A stretch of DNA of 64,000 bases from an uncultured Alphaproteobacteria bacterium (GCA_937873445.1 CALMWF010000039.1:62001-126000), one strand, 5' to 3'; counted from the first letter of the stretch, positions 25,563 to 34,598 are shown. Numbers and translations are program-made. Notes: generated by a model from the letters alone, not told the origin.

Positions 25563-26289
25563 CCTTGATGAGATAGAGCCCGTCCGGCGGCGCCACGGGG
25601 CCGCATTCGGCCCGGTCCTTCATGTCCAGCGCCCGTTTCAGGTCGCGCCGGTTCCAGCGCCCGTCGCCCACCAGTTTCAGCGACCCCACCATGGAGCGCA
25701 CCTGATTGTGCAGGAAGCTGCGCGCCTCGGCATGGATTTCAATGAACTCGCCGAAGCGCATGACATCGAGCCGGTCCAGCGTCTTGATGGGGGACTGCGC
25801 CTGGCACTGGGCGGCGCGGAAGGTGGTGAAGTCGTGGTTGCCCACCAGCACCTGGGCTGCCTCATGCATGGCCTCGGCATCCAGCTTCACCGGCACATGC
25901 CACACCTGGCCCTTGTCCAGCGCCGGGGGGGCGCGGCGGTTCAGAATGCGGAAGAGATAGTGACGCTTGACCGCGCTGAAACGGGCGTGGAAATCCGCCG
26001 CCGCCAGCTCGGCGGCCACCACCGCCACCCGGTGGGGGCGGAGATTGGCGTTGAGCGCATTGCACAGCACAAAGGGTTCCCAGTCCTTCACCAGGTCCAC
26101 ATGGGCCACCTGGCCCGTGGCGTGCACCCCGGCATCGGTGCGGCCTGCCGCCTGCACTGTGGCGGGCTCGCCGTTGATGCGCAGCACCGCCTCTTCCATG
26201 GCATCCTGTATAGTCAGCTCTTGCGCCTGCGACTGCCAGCCGGCAAAGCCCCGCCCGTCATACTCGATCTCCAGCTTGTAGCGCGGCAT
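25552..26289 (-). CDS. truA: tRNA pseudouridine(38-40) synthase
   Basis: A 245-residue TruA. It starts [18 protein letters not shown]. The catalytic aspartate is in [17 protein letters not shown], and [20 protein letters not shown] and [11 protein letters not shown] match the family. It makes pseudouridine in the anticodon arm. It is the last gene of def-fmt-truA: its ATG shares one base with the fmt stop. The 3' end overlaps dapE. Confidence 0.96.
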   Translation of the reverse strand: MPRYKLEIEYDGRGFAGWQSQAQELTIQDAMEEAVLRINGEPATVQAAGRTDAGVHATGQVAHVDLVKDWEPFVLCNALNANLRPHRVAVVAAELAAADFHARFSAVKRHYLFRILNRRAPPALDKGQVWHVPVKLDAEAMHEAAQVLVGNHDFTTFRAAQCQAQSPIKTLDRLDVMRFGEFIEIHAEARSFLHNQVRSMVGSLKLVGDGRWNRRDLKRALDMKDRAECGPVAPPDGLYLIKVSY

Positions 26290-27194
26290 CAGGCCACCTC
26301 GCTTCCGGCGGGCACGGCAAAACCGCGAAGGAAAGCCGCCCGCTCCATGGGAGCCTTGCCCTCGCGCTGCAGCCGCTCCAGCCGCAGCGCACCGTCGCCG
26401 CAGGCTATGGTGAGATCATCATCAAGAAACCGCCCCGCCGGGCCGGAACCGGCGGCGAGAGACGCCTCCAGCACCTTGAGCCGCGCCCCGTTCACTTCCA
26501 GCCAGGCGCCGGGGAAGGGCGACAGGCCATGGATGTGGCGCAGCACAGGGCGGGCGGGCAGGGAAAAGTCGATTTTTGCCTCGGCCTTGTCGATCTTCCG
26601 GGCATAGGTAACACCGTCTTGGGGCTGCGCCAAGCCGGGATCGGCAGGATTTACAAGAGCTTGCACCATCAACCGGGCACCCAGAGCAGAGAGGGCATCA
26701 TGCAGGCTGGCCGCCGTGGTCTGATCGCTGATGGCCACCTCGCTGCGCAGCAGAACCGGGCCGGTATCGAGTCCTTCCTCCATGCGCATGATGCACACGC
26801 CAGATTTATCATCCCCCGCCATGATGGCGCGCTGGATGGGTGCTGCCCCCCGCCAGCGCGGCAGCAGCGAGGCATGGACATTGAAGCAGCCAAAGCGGGG
26901 GGCGGCCAGGATGGCCCTGGGCAGAAGCAGCCCATAGGCCACCACCACCGCCGCATCAATGTGCAGCGCAGCAAACTCCGCCTGTTCCGCGGCTCCGCGC
27001 AGGCTGGCCGGGGTCCGCACGGCAATCCCGTGGGCCTCGCCAAACGCTTGAACCGGCGAAGGTTTTTCCTTCATGCCGCGTCCCGCCGGACGTGGCGGTT
27101 GGCTGTATATACAGCTAATTTCATGGCCGGCATCCAGCAGCGCGGCCAGCACCGGCACAGAAAAATCCGGCGTTCCCATGAAGGCAAGGCGCAT
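26289..27194 (-). CDS. fmt: Methionyl-tRNA formyltransferase
   Basis: A 301-residue enzyme. It starts [18 protein letters not shown]. The catalytic core has [21 protein letters not shown] (Asn-His pair with SLLP) and [14 protein letters not shown] with its aspartate, and the C-terminal OB-fold tRNA domain has [12 protein letters not shown]. It formylates initiator Met-tRNA using 10-formyl-THF. It lies two bases after def and shares a base with truA. A GCTGTATATACAGC palindrome at 27102-27115 falls inside its coding sequence and is probably chance. Confidence 0.96.
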   Translation of the reverse strand: MRLAFMGTPDFSVPVLAALLDAGHEISCIYSQPPRPAGRGMKEKPSPVQAFGEAHGIAVRTPASLRGAAEQAEFAALHIDAAVVVAYGLLLPRAILAAPRFGCFNVHASLLPRWRGAAPIQRAIMAGDDKSGVCIMRMEEGLDTGPVLLRSEVAISDQTTAASLHDALSALGARLMVQALVNPADPGLAQPQDGVTYARKIDKAEAKIDFSLPARPVLRHIHGLSPFPGAWLEVNGARLKVLEASLAAGSGPAGRFLDDDLTIACGDGALRLERLQREGKAPMERAAFLRGFAVPAGSEVA

Positions 27195-27196
27195 GG

Positions 27197-27712
27197 TCAG
27201 AGCTTTCCGAGCCGCGCCGCCTTGGCGAATTTCTTGACCACCCGGTCGCGCTTCAGCTTGGAAATGTGATCGATGAACAGAACCCCGTTCAGATGGTCGA
27301 TCTCGTGCTGGATGCAGGTGGCAAGAAGCCCGCTGGCGTGCAGTTCCTGGCCCTCGCCGTTGCGGTCGAGATAGCGCACCTTGACCTCGGCCGGGCGCTC
27401 CACCAGTTCGTAGAAGTCCGGAATGGACAGGCAGCCCTCCTCATAGACATTGAGCGTCTCGGACTCCCAGACAATTTCCGGATTGGCCATGAACAGGGGC
27501 TTTTTGGTCTCCGGTTCCTTGGAAATATCCACCACCAGCTGGCGCAGCGCCACGCCAAGCTGAATGGCCGCCAGGCCAATGCCCGGCGCGTCATACATGG
27601 TCTCCAGCATGTCGTCGAACAGCCTGCGCGCGGCCTGGTCCACCGCCACCGGCCGGGAAAGCTGGCGCAGCGTCTTTTCGTCGGGCAGCGTGATGATGGG
27701 GCGAACCGTCAT
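27197..27712 (-). CDS. def: Peptide deformylase
   Basis: A 171-residue type I deformylase. The three motifs are [10 protein letters not shown] (GxGLAAxQ), EGCLSIPDF (EGCLS, metal cysteine) and QHEIDHLNG (HExDH). A C-terminal helix reads [17 protein letters not shown]. It removes the N-formyl group that the adjacent Fmt gene product adds. ATG 27712 is chosen because [11 protein letters not shown] is the family N-terminus; twelve more in-frame residues upstream are unlikely. It is first in def-fmt-truA. Confidence 0.97.
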   Translation of the reverse strand: MTVRPIITLPDEKTLRQLSRPVAVDQAARRLFDDMLETMYDAPGIGLAAIQLGVALRQLVVDISKEPETKKPLFMANPEIVWESETLNVYEEGCLSIPDFYELVERPAEVKVRYLDRNGEGQELHASGLLATCIQHEIDHLNGVLFIDHISKLKRDRVVKKFAKAARLGKL

Positions 27713-27795
27713 GGCCGCTGCAATAGGCGTGTGGCCCGCCCCCGTCAATTGCTCTGGCCGTTGCGCTCTCAGATGCGCGACCCTAACCTGTGTTC

Positions 27796-28443
27796 ATGTC
27801 AAACGCGCTGATTGCCGACCGCTGGTCAGTGACCCTGACGGAGGCCACCGTGGCCACCATTATTCCGGACGGCTGCCAGGATTTCATCTTGCGCCACCAG
27901 CCGGGCTTGCGCCCGCATATCCTGTGGTTTCCCCTCGCCAATGAAACGCAATCCTTTACTCTGGAGCGAGGCCTGACACTTTCGGGGGTGCGCCTTCTTC
28001 CGGGGGTGCGGCTCCCGCGCCATGTGTCGACTCTTCTCGCAGTTGCGGGTGACCGGGATATGGATTGGCTGCTGCCGCGCATTCTGGAGGGGGCCAGGCG
28101 TTCAGCCGCCGCTGCTGAGGCTTTGGCCTGTCTCGCGGAAGAGGACAAACCTCTTCCGCTGCAGGCGCGGCAGCTCGGACTGTCCCCGCGCAGCTTTCGC
28201 CGCCTTATGGTCACGGAAACCGGCCGCCCACCACGCTTCTGGCAGGCGCTGGCCCGTGCCCGCCGAACGGCTCGATTGATATTGCAGGCCCAATTGCCGC
28301 TGGCTGAATGCGCAGTTGCTGCCGGCTTTGCCGACCAGGCCCATATGAATCGGTCTATGCAGCGGTGGTTTGGCAGCACGCCGGGGCAATTGGGGCGCAT
28401 TCCCGACCTTGCCCAGCAATTGTCAGCCCCGGCCTTTGCCTGA
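27796..28443 (+). CDS. AraC-family transcriptional regulator
   Basis: A 215-residue protein. The N-terminal half resembles the short sensor domains of DUF6597-type AraC regulators (IIPDGCQDFILRH; LSGVRLLPGV). From about residue 120 comes a two-HTH AraC domain, with LQARQLGLSPRSFRRLMVTETG in the first and LAECAVAAGFADQAHMNRSMQRWFGSTPGQL in the second. ATG 27796 is used; a GTG two codons earlier is possible. It converges with a VOC protein gene five bases downstream. Targets and ligand are unknown. Confidence 0.82.
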   Translation: MSNALIADRWSVTLTEATVATIIPDGCQDFILRHQPGLRPHILWFPLANETQSFTLERGLTLSGVRLLPGVRLPRHVSTLLAVAGDRDMDWLLPRILEGARRSAAAAEALACLAEEDKPLPLQARQLGLSPRSFRRLMVTETGRPPRFWQALARARRTARLILQAQLPLAECAVAAGFADQAHMNRSMQRWFGSTPGQLGRIPDLAQQLSAPAFA

Positions 28444-28448
28444 CGGCG

Positions 28449-28832
28449 TCAACCCGCCATGGGCGTGCATAATTCTATGACGAAGCCATCAGGGTCGGCC
28501 ACATAGGCGGTGGTCTGCCCCCAGGCCATGTCCTCTGCTGGTTGCAGGAGACGGGCACCGGCGCCCAGCGCCTGGGCAAGGGCATGTGCCACATCGCGGG
28601 TCGTGAAGGCGATTTCGCAGCTTGGCCGCTGTGGGTCGGGCCGCCCCGGTGTCTTTCCCAGAGTGTGCAGAAGTTCAAGGCTGCAAAAGGCCAGCGTTGT
28701 GGCCCCCGTATCAAGTTCACCAAAGCCGCCTGATTCATGCAGAAACCTGGTCTTGAAGCCGAAAGCGGCCTCATAAAAGGCCAGGGACTTTGCAACATCG
28801 GGAACATACAGGATTGAATATTGGAACTGCAT
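28449..28832 (-). CDS. VOC (glyoxalase/bleomycin-resistance-like) protein
   Basis: A 127-residue vicinal-oxygen-chelate protein with two beta-alpha-beta-beta-beta halves. The first starts FQYSILYVPDVAKSLAFYEAAFG, and the second ends with TAYVADPDGFVIELCTP. The C-terminal metal glutamate is in VIELC. The N-terminal metal-ligand position is not a clear histidine (YSILYV), so it may not bind metal like glyoxalase I. Substrate unknown. It is divergent from the DUF2239 gene, sharing the operator-bearing region 28833-29045. Confidence 0.85.
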   Translation of the reverse strand: MQFQYSILYVPDVAKSLAFYEAAFGFKTRFLHESGGFGELDTGATTLAFCSLELLHTLGKTPGRPDPQRPSCEIAFTTRDVAHALAQALGAGARLLQPAEDMAWGQTTAYVADPDGFVIELCTPMAG

Positions 28833-28984
28833 TTCTGGCCCTCACACCGGTTATGGGGGGAAACCCTAGGGCGAAATTCACCCCCGGTCTTGAACAAATC
28901 GGCCAGCAACCTCGCATCCCCGTCCTGCACCGCCCAGGCTCCGCGAGCGGGTTGGCGAACACTGGTGAGAGTGTGGTGCTTAAA

Positions 28985-29028
28985 ATTACCCGGATAGATT
29001 TGACGGGTATTATTACCCGGATTATAAT
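28985..29028 (+). promoter_or_regulatory. Consensus sigma-70 promoter covered by repeated ACCCG operators
   Basis: TTGACG (29000-29005), 17 bases, TATAAT (29023-29028) is nearly ideal. The spacer contains the inverted repeat CGGGTA-TTAT-TACCCG (29004-29019), and ATTACCCGGAT occurs twice as a direct repeat (28985-28995 and 29012-29022), 27 bp apart. A bound regulator would block the promoter. Start of transcription would be near 29035, giving a very short leader before ATG 29046. The regulator is not identifiable from the window. Confidence 0.75.
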
Positions 29029-29045
29029 ATGGGACAGGACATGCC

Positions 29046-29642
29046 ATGACCCATCAATCCGCCACCACCTACACCGCCTTTCACCATCATCAGCGCCTGG
29101 CCAGCGGCAGTCTGGAGGAGGTGGCGCTGGCCTGCCACCGCGCCGGTGCCCCCCACGCCCCCGGGGTGCTGCTGTTTGACGACCAGACCGGGCGGCAGAT
29201 CGACATTGACCTGAGTGGCAGTGCCGCCGAGGCCCTGGCCCGGCTGCCGGCCTGGCGCGCCCGTTACGAAAACCCCGCTGCCGCCCCTCTGACCCCGGCA
29301 GGCCCGCGCGGCCGGGGGCGGCCCGCCCTTGGCGTGGTGGCCCGCGAAGTGACCCTGCTGCCGCGCCACTGGGAATGGCTGGCCCGCCAGCCGGGCGGGG
29401 CTTCGGTGGCGTTGCGCAAACTGGTGGAGGAGGCGCGCCGCCAGTCCAACCCGGCCGCCGCGCGCAAACTGGCCCAGGAGCGGGCCTATCGCTTTCTCAC
29501 GGCCCTGGCTGGGGATTTTCCGGCCTATGAGGCGGCCATCCGCGCCCTCTTTGCCGAGGACCGCAGCGGCTTTGCCGCGCTCACCACCGACTGGCCCGGA
29601 GATATCCGCGCCCATGCGCTGGCCCTGTGGGGGGCAGGCTGA
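29046..29642 (+). CDS. DUF2239 family protein
   Basis: A 198-residue protein matching DUF2239. It starts with YTAFHHHQRLASGSLEEVAL, has GRGRPALGVVAREVTLL then RHWEWLARQPGGASVALRKLVEEAR, and ends with WPGDIRAHALAL. Function is unknown. AGGA lies six bases before ATG 29046. It has a strong promoter under what looks like tight repression, suggesting an inducible response gene. The SRP RNA gene follows about 40 bases downstream. Confidence 0.82.
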   Translation: MTHQSATTYTAFHHHQRLASGSLEEVALACHRAGAPHAPGVLLFDDQTGRQIDIDLSGSAAEALARLPAWRARYENPAAAPLTPAGPRGRGRPALGVVAREVTLLPRHWEWLARQPGGASVALRKLVEEARRQSNPAAARKLAQERAYRFLTALAGDFPAYEAAIRALFAEDRSGFAALTTDWPGDIRAHALALWGAG

Positions 29643-29682
29643 AGGGCTTGCCTTTCCGCTCCGGAACCCCGATATAGCGGGC

Positions 29683-29778
29683 GGGAGGTTGGCGGCAGGC
29701 GCATTGCTCGCCAACCGGGTCAGGACCGGAAGGTAGCAGCCCCAACGAGATTCATGCGGGTTGTTTGTCCAGCCTCCC
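29683..29778 (+). ncRNA. ffs: Signal recognition particle RNA (4.5S type)
   Basis: The universal tetraloop region GGTCAGGACCGGAAGGTAGC at 29717-29736 is present. The ends GGGAGGTTGG (29683-29692) and CCAGCCTCCC (29769-29778) pair over ten bases with one GU, giving a 96-base hairpin RNA. It binds Ffh for co-translational targeting. ffs directly before dnaX is the usual Hyphomicrobiales order. Confidence 0.93.
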
Positions 29779-29802
29779 ACCTCTATTCTCCCGAGCGCCG
29801 CC

Positions 29803-31533
29803 ATGACCGACACAGCCACCGGCGCGAATGCCACGGGATACCGCGTTCTCGCCCGCAAATACCGCCCGAAGGATTTCTCTGACCTCATCGGTCAGGAGGC
29901 GGTGGTGCGCACCCTCGGCCACGCCTTCACCACCGGCCGCATCGCCCAGGCCTATATGCTCACCGGCGTGCGCGGCGTCGGCAAGACCACCACGGCCCGC
30001 CTCATTGCCCGGGCCCTGAACTACCCCGGCGGCCCCACCCTCGACATGGCGGCACTGACGCCGCAATGCGAGGCCATTCTCGAATCCCGCCACATGGATG
30101 TGATCGAGATGGACGCCGCCTCCAACACCGGCGTCGACAACATGCGCGAGATCATCGAATCGGTGCGCTATGCGCCGGTTCAGGCCGCCTACAAGGTTTA
30201 CATCATCGACGAAGTCCACATGCTGTCCAAGAGCGCCTTCAACGCGCTGCTCAAGACGCTGGAGGAACCGCCGCCGCATGTGAAATTCATCTTCGCCACC
30301 ACCGAGATCCGAAAAGTCCCGGTCACCATTCTGTCGCGCTGCCAGCGCTTTGACCTGCGGCGCCTCGATGCCGCCCTGCTCGCCCAGCACTATGCCCGCA
30401 TTGCCGGACTGGAAAACGTCGTGGCCGAGGATGAGGCCCTCCGCCTCATTGCGCGCGCCGCCGAAGGCTCGGTGCGTGACGGTCTGTCGCTCCTCGACCA
30501 GGCCATTGCCTATGGTGACGGCACCGTGAAGACCGCCGATGTGACGGCCATGCTGGGCATCATCGACAAGAGCCGGGTGATCAACCTGTTCGACGCCGTG
30601 ATGGCCGGTGATGGTCCGCGGGCGCTGGCCGAAATGGCCAGCCAGTATGAGGCGGGCGGTGACCCGCAGACCATTCTCACCGACCTCGCCGATTTCGTGC
30701 ATTGGGTTACGCGCATCAAGGTGGTGCGCGAAGGCGCCCTGGCTGATTCAAGCCGCACCGAGGCTGAAAAGAAGGCGGGCGCCGACTTTTCCCAGCGCCT
30801 GGCCATGGCCCACCTCACCCGCGCCTGGCAGATGCTGCTGCGCGGCATTGCCGAAACCCGCGATGCCGCCCAGCCCATGGCCGCAGCTGAAATGGTGCTG
30901 ATCCGGCTGGCCCATGCCGCCGATCTTCCGCCCACGGAGGAATTGGCCCGGCTGGCGCGCGCTGGTGTAGCCGAGGCCGCACCACCGCCCGCCCGCCCGA
31001 AGGCCGACCCCCAACGCCCCGCGCCGGAGCCGCAGGGCCCGTCACAGGCTGACCGCAGCGGCACGGCGGCACCTGCGCTCGCCCGCGCGCCCGCCCCGGC
31101 GCCGCAGGACTCCGAGGGCGCCTCCGCCCCCCGTGCCTTCGCCCGCTTCGCCGACATTGTGGCGCTGGCGGCGGAAAAGCGCGACCTCCGTTTCAAAAGC
31201 GATCTCGAACGCTTCGTGCGCCCCATCCGCGTCACCACCGGCCAGATCGAACTGGCTCTGGAACCGGGTGGCAGTCCCCAGCTTGCCAATGAGCTGGCCC
31301 GCAAGCTTGAAGCCTGGACCGGCCAGCGCTGGATGGTGCTGCTGGCCCGCGAGGGCGGCGAGCGCCCCATTGCCCAGCAGAAGAAGGAGGCCCGCACCTC
31401 GGCCTTCCGCGATGCTGAGAACAATCCCGATGTGCAGGCCATTCTCCGCCGCTTTCCGGGTGCCCGCATTGACAATGTTCGTGACCCTGAAATCCTGACC
31501 ATGGTGGAAGACAGCGATGAAGAATCTCGGTGA
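29803..31533 (+). CDS. dnaX: DNA polymerase III subunit gamma/tau
   Basis: A 576-residue clamp-loader ATPase. It starts (after a short N-terminal tail) YRVLARKYRPKDFSDLIGQ. Walker A is GVRGVGKTTTARL, Walker B is VYIIDEVHMLS, sensor 1 is ILSRCQRFDLRRL and sensor 2 lies in EGSVRDGLSLLDQAI. A proline/alanine-rich linker follows at about 390-450, then a tau-like C-terminal region. The zinc module between Walker A and B has only one cysteine (LTPQCEAIL) instead of four, as in related alphaproteobacteria. No poly-A slippery site for a gamma product was seen. It overlaps ybaB by 17 bases. Confidence 0.96.
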   Translation: MTDTATGANATGYRVLARKYRPKDFSDLIGQEAVVRTLGHAFTTGRIAQAYMLTGVRGVGKTTTARLIARALNYPGGPTLDMAALTPQCEAILESRHMDVIEMDAASNTGVDNMREIIESVRYAPVQAAYKVYIIDEVHMLSKSAFNALLKTLEEPPPHVKFIFATTEIRKVPVTILSRCQRFDLRRLDAALLAQHYARIAGLENVVAEDEALRLIARAAEGSVRDGLSLLDQAIAYGDGTVKTADVTAMLGIIDKSRVINLFDAVMAGDGPRALAEMASQYEAGGDPQTILTDLADFVHWVTRIKVVREGALADSSRTEAEKKAGADFSQRLAMAHLTRAWQMLLRGIAETRDAAQPMAAAEMVLIRLAHAADLPPTEELARLARAGVAEAAPPPARPKADPQRPAPEPQGPSQADRSGTAAPALARAPAPAPQDSEGASAPRAFARFADIVALAAEKRDLRFKSDLERFVRPIRVTTGQIELALEPGGSPQLANELARKLEAWTGQRWMVLLAREGGERPIAQQKKEARTSAFRDAENNPDVQAILRRFPGARIDNVRDPEILTMVEDSDEESR

Positions 31534-31840
31534 AATGATGAAGCAGGTGCAGGCCATGCAGAGCCGCATGGCCGACGCCCAGGCCAAGCTCGACCATGTT
31601 TCCGTGACCGGCCAGTCCGGTGGCGGCGTGGTCAGGGTAACCTTCACCGGCAAGGGGCAGATGACCGGCATTGTCATTGACCCAAGCCTGCTCAAGGCCG
31701 ACGAGAAGGACATTCTCGAAGACCTCATCGTTGCCGCCTGCAACGACGCCAAGGGCAAGGCCGAAGCCGCCGTGGCCGAGGAGATGAAGCAGGTCACGGG
31801 CGGCCTGTCGCTGCCGCCGGGCATGAAGCTGCCCTTCTGA
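31517..31840 (+). CDS. ybaB: YbaB/EbfC nucleoid-associated protein
   Basis: A 107-residue protein starting [18 protein letters not shown], with an N-terminal helix, a central sheet ([20 protein letters not shown]) and a C-terminal helix plus [12 protein letters not shown]. Members bind DNA as dimers and shape the nucleoid. The start lies 17 bases inside the end of dnaX. dnaX-ybaB-recR is conserved across bacteria. Confidence 0.95.
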   Translation: MKNLGEMMKQVQAMQSRMADAQAKLDHVSVTGQSGGGVVRVTFTGKGQMTGIVIDPSLLKADEKDILEDLIVAACNDAKGKAEAAVAEEMKQVTGGLSLPPGMKLPF

Positions 31841-31847
31841 CCGCCCC

Positions 31848-32450
31848 ATGCGCCGCACCGCCGGACCCGAAATCGAACGCCTCATCCAGCTTCTGGCCAA
31901 ACTGCCGGGGCTTGGCCCGCGCTCGGCCAGGCGGGCGGCCCTTCACCTCATCAAGAACCGCGAACGCCTGTTGCAGCCCCTGGCCACGGCCATGGCTGAT
32001 GCCGGTGACAAGATCGAGGTCTGCCACGTCTGCGGCAATGTCGACACCGTGAACCCGTGCTCGGTCTGCGCCGACCCGGCGCGCGACCGCACCAGCATTT
32101 GCGTGGTTGAGGAGGTGGGCGACCTGTGGGCGCTGGAGCGGGCCGGCGCCTGGAACGGGCTTTACCATGTGCTGGGCGGCACGCTGTCGGCCATGGAGGG
32201 GGTGCGGCCGGAGGACCTGTCCATTGCCCCCCTCATCGCCCGCTGCGAGGGCGGCGCGGTGCGCGAAGTGGTTCTGGCCAACAATGCCACGGTGGAGGGC
32301 CAGACCACGGCCCATTACATCACCGAGCGCCTGGAAGGCTCGGGCGTGGCAGCATCCAGATTGGCACATGGCGTGCCGGTGGGGGGCGAGCTGGACTATC
32401 TCGACGAAGGCACGCTGACGGCCGCCATCCGTGCCCGCCGCCCGGTATAG
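31848..32450 (+). CDS. recR: Recombination protein RecR
   Basis: A 200-residue RecR. It has a helix-hairpin-helix ([19 protein letters not shown]), a four-cysteine zinc finger ([19 protein letters not shown], Cys at the expected four places) and a Toprim domain ([14 protein letters not shown]...LGG). It loads RecA with RecF/RecO at gaps. It starts seven bases after ybaB. The following 160 bases carry the control region of the TadG-like gene. Confidence 0.97.
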   Translation: MRRTAGPEIERLIQLLAKLPGLGPRSARRAALHLIKNRERLLQPLATAMADAGDKIEVCHVCGNVDTVNPCSVCADPARDRTSICVVEEVGDLWALERAGAWNGLYHVLGGTLSAMEGVRPEDLSIAPLIARCEGGAVREVVLANNATVEGQTTAHYITERLEGSGVAASRLAHGVPVGGELDYLDEGTLTAAIRARRPV

Positions 32451-32611
32451 GCGTCACTGGCCTGCCATTTGAATCGAATTGAACCGTCCCGTTAACCGAT
32501 TGGAAACCCTGTCCTGCGGTTGGCGCCGCTCTGGCCCCGCTTCGGACCGGCCCTTGCTCCCTGACACTCAAACCCCGCCGGACCGTTCCGGTTTGAGACA
32601 TGGAGCCACCG

Positions 32612-33877
32612 ATGACCCTGACTTCCCGCCTGTTTCAGATGGCCAAGCGCTTCACCGCCGCCGACCGCGGCACGGTGGCACTGGCGACCGGTCTGGCGGC
32701 GGTGCCCATGCTGCTGGCGGCCGGCGCGGGCATTGACCTGATCCGCTATTCGTCGCTGCATGCCAGCCTGCAGACGGCCCTTGACGCAGCCAGCCTTGCT
32801 GCGGCGGTGGCCGACAGCGCCACCCCCGCCCAGCGCCAGCAGATCGGCACCGACACCTTCGCCGCCAACATGGCAAATTCCGGTCTTGATGCCACCGTCT
32901 ATGCCGTGTCCTTTGCCGTTTCCGGAAGCACCGTCACCGGCTCGGTCAATACCAGCATTCCCACCACTCTGATGAAGGTGGCCGGCATCAACAGCCTGAG
33001 CGTTGAAGCCGGCAATGAGATTTCCATTCCCGAAGGGCGCAAGGCCGAGATTGCGCTGGTGCTCGACTATTCCAATTCCATGAATGACGTGGCGGGCAGC
33101 CAGGTCAAATACGTTGCCATGAAGAAGGCGGCCATGAAACTGGTGGACGACCTGTCCACCGCCAAGCCCGACAAGGTTAAGTTCGGCCTCGTGCCGTTCT
33201 CACACCATGTCTATGCCAGCCTGCCGGGCGAGTATGTGCTGGACCAGACGGCCGGCACCACCTGGACCGGCTGCACCCAGGACAGGCCCTATCCCGACAA
33301 CCTCACCGACGCCACCCCCACCGCCGCCAACACCAGCAAATGGGGTCAGCCCCAGGCGCCGGACCACCTGAGCAATGGCTGCGGCCCCTATGCCAGCCAC
33401 GGCCTGAAGGTGCGGCCCCTTAGCACTGATTTTGCCGGCGTGCGCAGCCAGCTTGACACCATGACGCCCTATGCCTGGACCCACATCGCCCTGGGCGTGG
33501 AGTTTGGCTATCACCTGCTGTCGCCCAACGCGCCGTTTTCCGGGGGTGTTGCCTATTCCGACAGCGAAACCCGCAAATACATGATCGTGCTGACCGACGG
33601 CATGCAGACCGAACCGGCCTTCGGCCCCAGCGGGGTGCGCTCGGTGGCCCAGGGTGAAGACAACCTCGAGCAGCTGTGCAGCAATGCCAAGGCCTCCGGC
33701 ATCACCATCATCACGCTGGCCTATGACCTGAACGACAGTTCAACCCGCAAGCGCCTGGAAAACTGCGCCACCGACCCGGACAGGAATTTCTTCGTCGTCG
33801 ATGACGACAAGGATGTGGCCGAGGCCTTTGACGAGATCAAGAATGCCGTGATGGCCGAGGTCTTCATCAGCAAGTAA
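32612..33877 (+). CDS. TadG-like pilus-assembly protein with VWA domain
   Basis: A 421-residue protein. It has a TadE/TadG-like N-terminus: a short cytoplasmic stretch, RGTVALATGLAAVPMLLAAGAGIDL as membrane helix (residues about 20-43), and LHASLQTALDAASLAAA. From about 147 a von Willebrand A domain follows with MIDAS DxSxS at Asp152 (VLDYSNSMND), then KYMIVLTDGMQTE. Such proteins lie at the cell envelope and are associated with Flp/Tad pili. No other tad gene is near, so it is an orphan. ATG 32612 has GGAG six bases upstream; ATG 32600 is an alternative. TTAACC (32492-32497, a CtrA half-site) and a GAATC site (32471-32475) precede it. Confidence 0.85.
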   Translation: MTLTSRLFQMAKRFTAADRGTVALATGLAAVPMLLAAGAGIDLIRYSSLHASLQTALDAASLAAAVADSATPAQRQQIGTDTFAANMANSGLDATVYAVSFAVSGSTVTGSVNTSIPTTLMKVAGINSLSVEAGNEISIPEGRKAEIALVLDYSNSMNDVAGSQVKYVAMKKAAMKLVDDLSTAKPDKVKFGLVPFSHHVYASLPGEYVLDQTAGTTWTGCTQDRPYPDNLTDATPTAANTSKWGQPQAPDHLSNGCGPYASHGLKVRPLSTDFAGVRSQLDTMTPYAWTHIALGVEFGYHLLSPNAPFSGGVAYSDSETRKYMIVLTDGMQTEPAFGPSGVRSVAQGEDNLEQLCSNAKASGITIITLAYDLNDSSTRKRLENCATDPDRNFFVVDDDKDVAEAFDEIKNAVMAEVFISK

Positions 33878-33913
33878 GACATAATCGGCGTGACCGCCAC
33901 ATCCGCCTGACGT

Positions 33914-33945
33914 AATCTGCCGCTCCGACACAGGGGCGGCAGATT
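33914..33945 (+). terminator. 13 bp hairpin ending at the DUF2161 start codon
   Basis: AATCTGCCGCTCC (33914-33926) pairs with GGGGCGGCAGATT (33933-33945), one GU pair, loop GACACA. No T run follows. The right arm contains the only G-rich ribosome-site candidate for the next gene, and its last T is the first base of the TTG start. It may terminate the TadG-like transcript, mask the DUF2161 ribosome site, or both. Confidence 0.5.
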
Positions 33946-34595
33946 TGCGTGAGACTGATCTCTATCCGGCGGTGAAACGCTTTCTTGAAAGCCAGGGCTA
34001 TGAGGTCAAGGCCGAGGTCACATCCTGCGATGTGGTGGCCCGGCGCGCCGATGAGCCACCGGTCATTGTCGAACTGAAAACCGCCTTCACCCTGCCGCTG
34101 CTGCTGCAGGGGGTGGACCGGCTGGCGCTGGCCGATCTCGTCTATCTCGCCGTGCCCGAGCAGGCGCGCCGCGACTGGGCGCCCATCCTGCGCCTGTGCC
34201 GCCGCCTGGGTCTGGGGCTTCTGCTGGTCAATGGCCGGCATGTCGAGGCAAGGCTTGATCCCGGCCCCTATGCGCCGCGCCCCTCGGCCCCGCGCCGGGC
34301 CCGGCTGCTCAAGGAATTTCAGCACCGCCGGGGTGACGGCAATGAGGGCGGCCAGACCCGCCGTCCGGTCATGACCGCCTATCGCCAGGATGCGCTGCGT
34401 GTGGCCCGCGCACTGGCGGCAGGACCGCAGAAGGTGGCAACGCTCAGACAGGACACCGGCGTGGCCCGCGCTGCCGCCCTGCTGCAGGCCGATGTCTATG
34501 GCTGGTTTGCCCGCGAGGCGCGCGGTGTTTACGCCCTGACCGAAAAGGGCCGTGCTGCCCTCGGCCAGTTTGCCGATGTGCTGGCCAGCCTGTGA
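33945..34595 (+). CDS. DUF2161 family, PD-(D/E)XK-type putative nuclease
   Basis: A 216-residue protein matching the DUF2161 family of predicted PD-(D/E)XK phosphodiesterases. ETDLYPAVKRFLESQGYEVK is the N-terminal helix with the leading Glu. CDVVARR supplies the Asp, and PPVIVELKTAF gives the ExK element. The C-terminal half (about 140-216) looks like a winged helix (VATLRQDTGVARAAALLQ, YALTEKGRAAL). No partner gene suggests a pathway. TTG 33945 is the only start that keeps the conserved N-terminus, and it lies at the foot of a strong hairpin. Confidence 0.75.
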   Translation: MRETDLYPAVKRFLESQGYEVKAEVTSCDVVARRADEPPVIVELKTAFTLPLLLQGVDRLALADLVYLAVPEQARRDWAPILRLCRRLGLGLLLVNGRHVEARLDPGPYAPRPSAPRRARLLKEFQHRRGDGNEGGQTRRPVMTAYRQDALRVARALAAGPQKVATLRQDTGVARAAALLQADVYGWFAREARGVYALTEKGRAALGQFADVLASL

Positions 34596-34598
34596 GCT

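Noticed and set aside
27102-27115. Palindrome GCTGTATATACAGC resembling an enterobacterial SOS box
   Set aside because: Spacing is four, not eight bases between CTGT and ACAG, it lies inside fmt, and the alphaproteobacterial LexA box has a different sequence.
30700-30800. Programmed frameshift in dnaX producing gamma
   Set aside because: The nearest A-rich codons (GAAAAGAAGG) do not form an A6-G slippery heptamer, and no strong downstream hairpin was seen.
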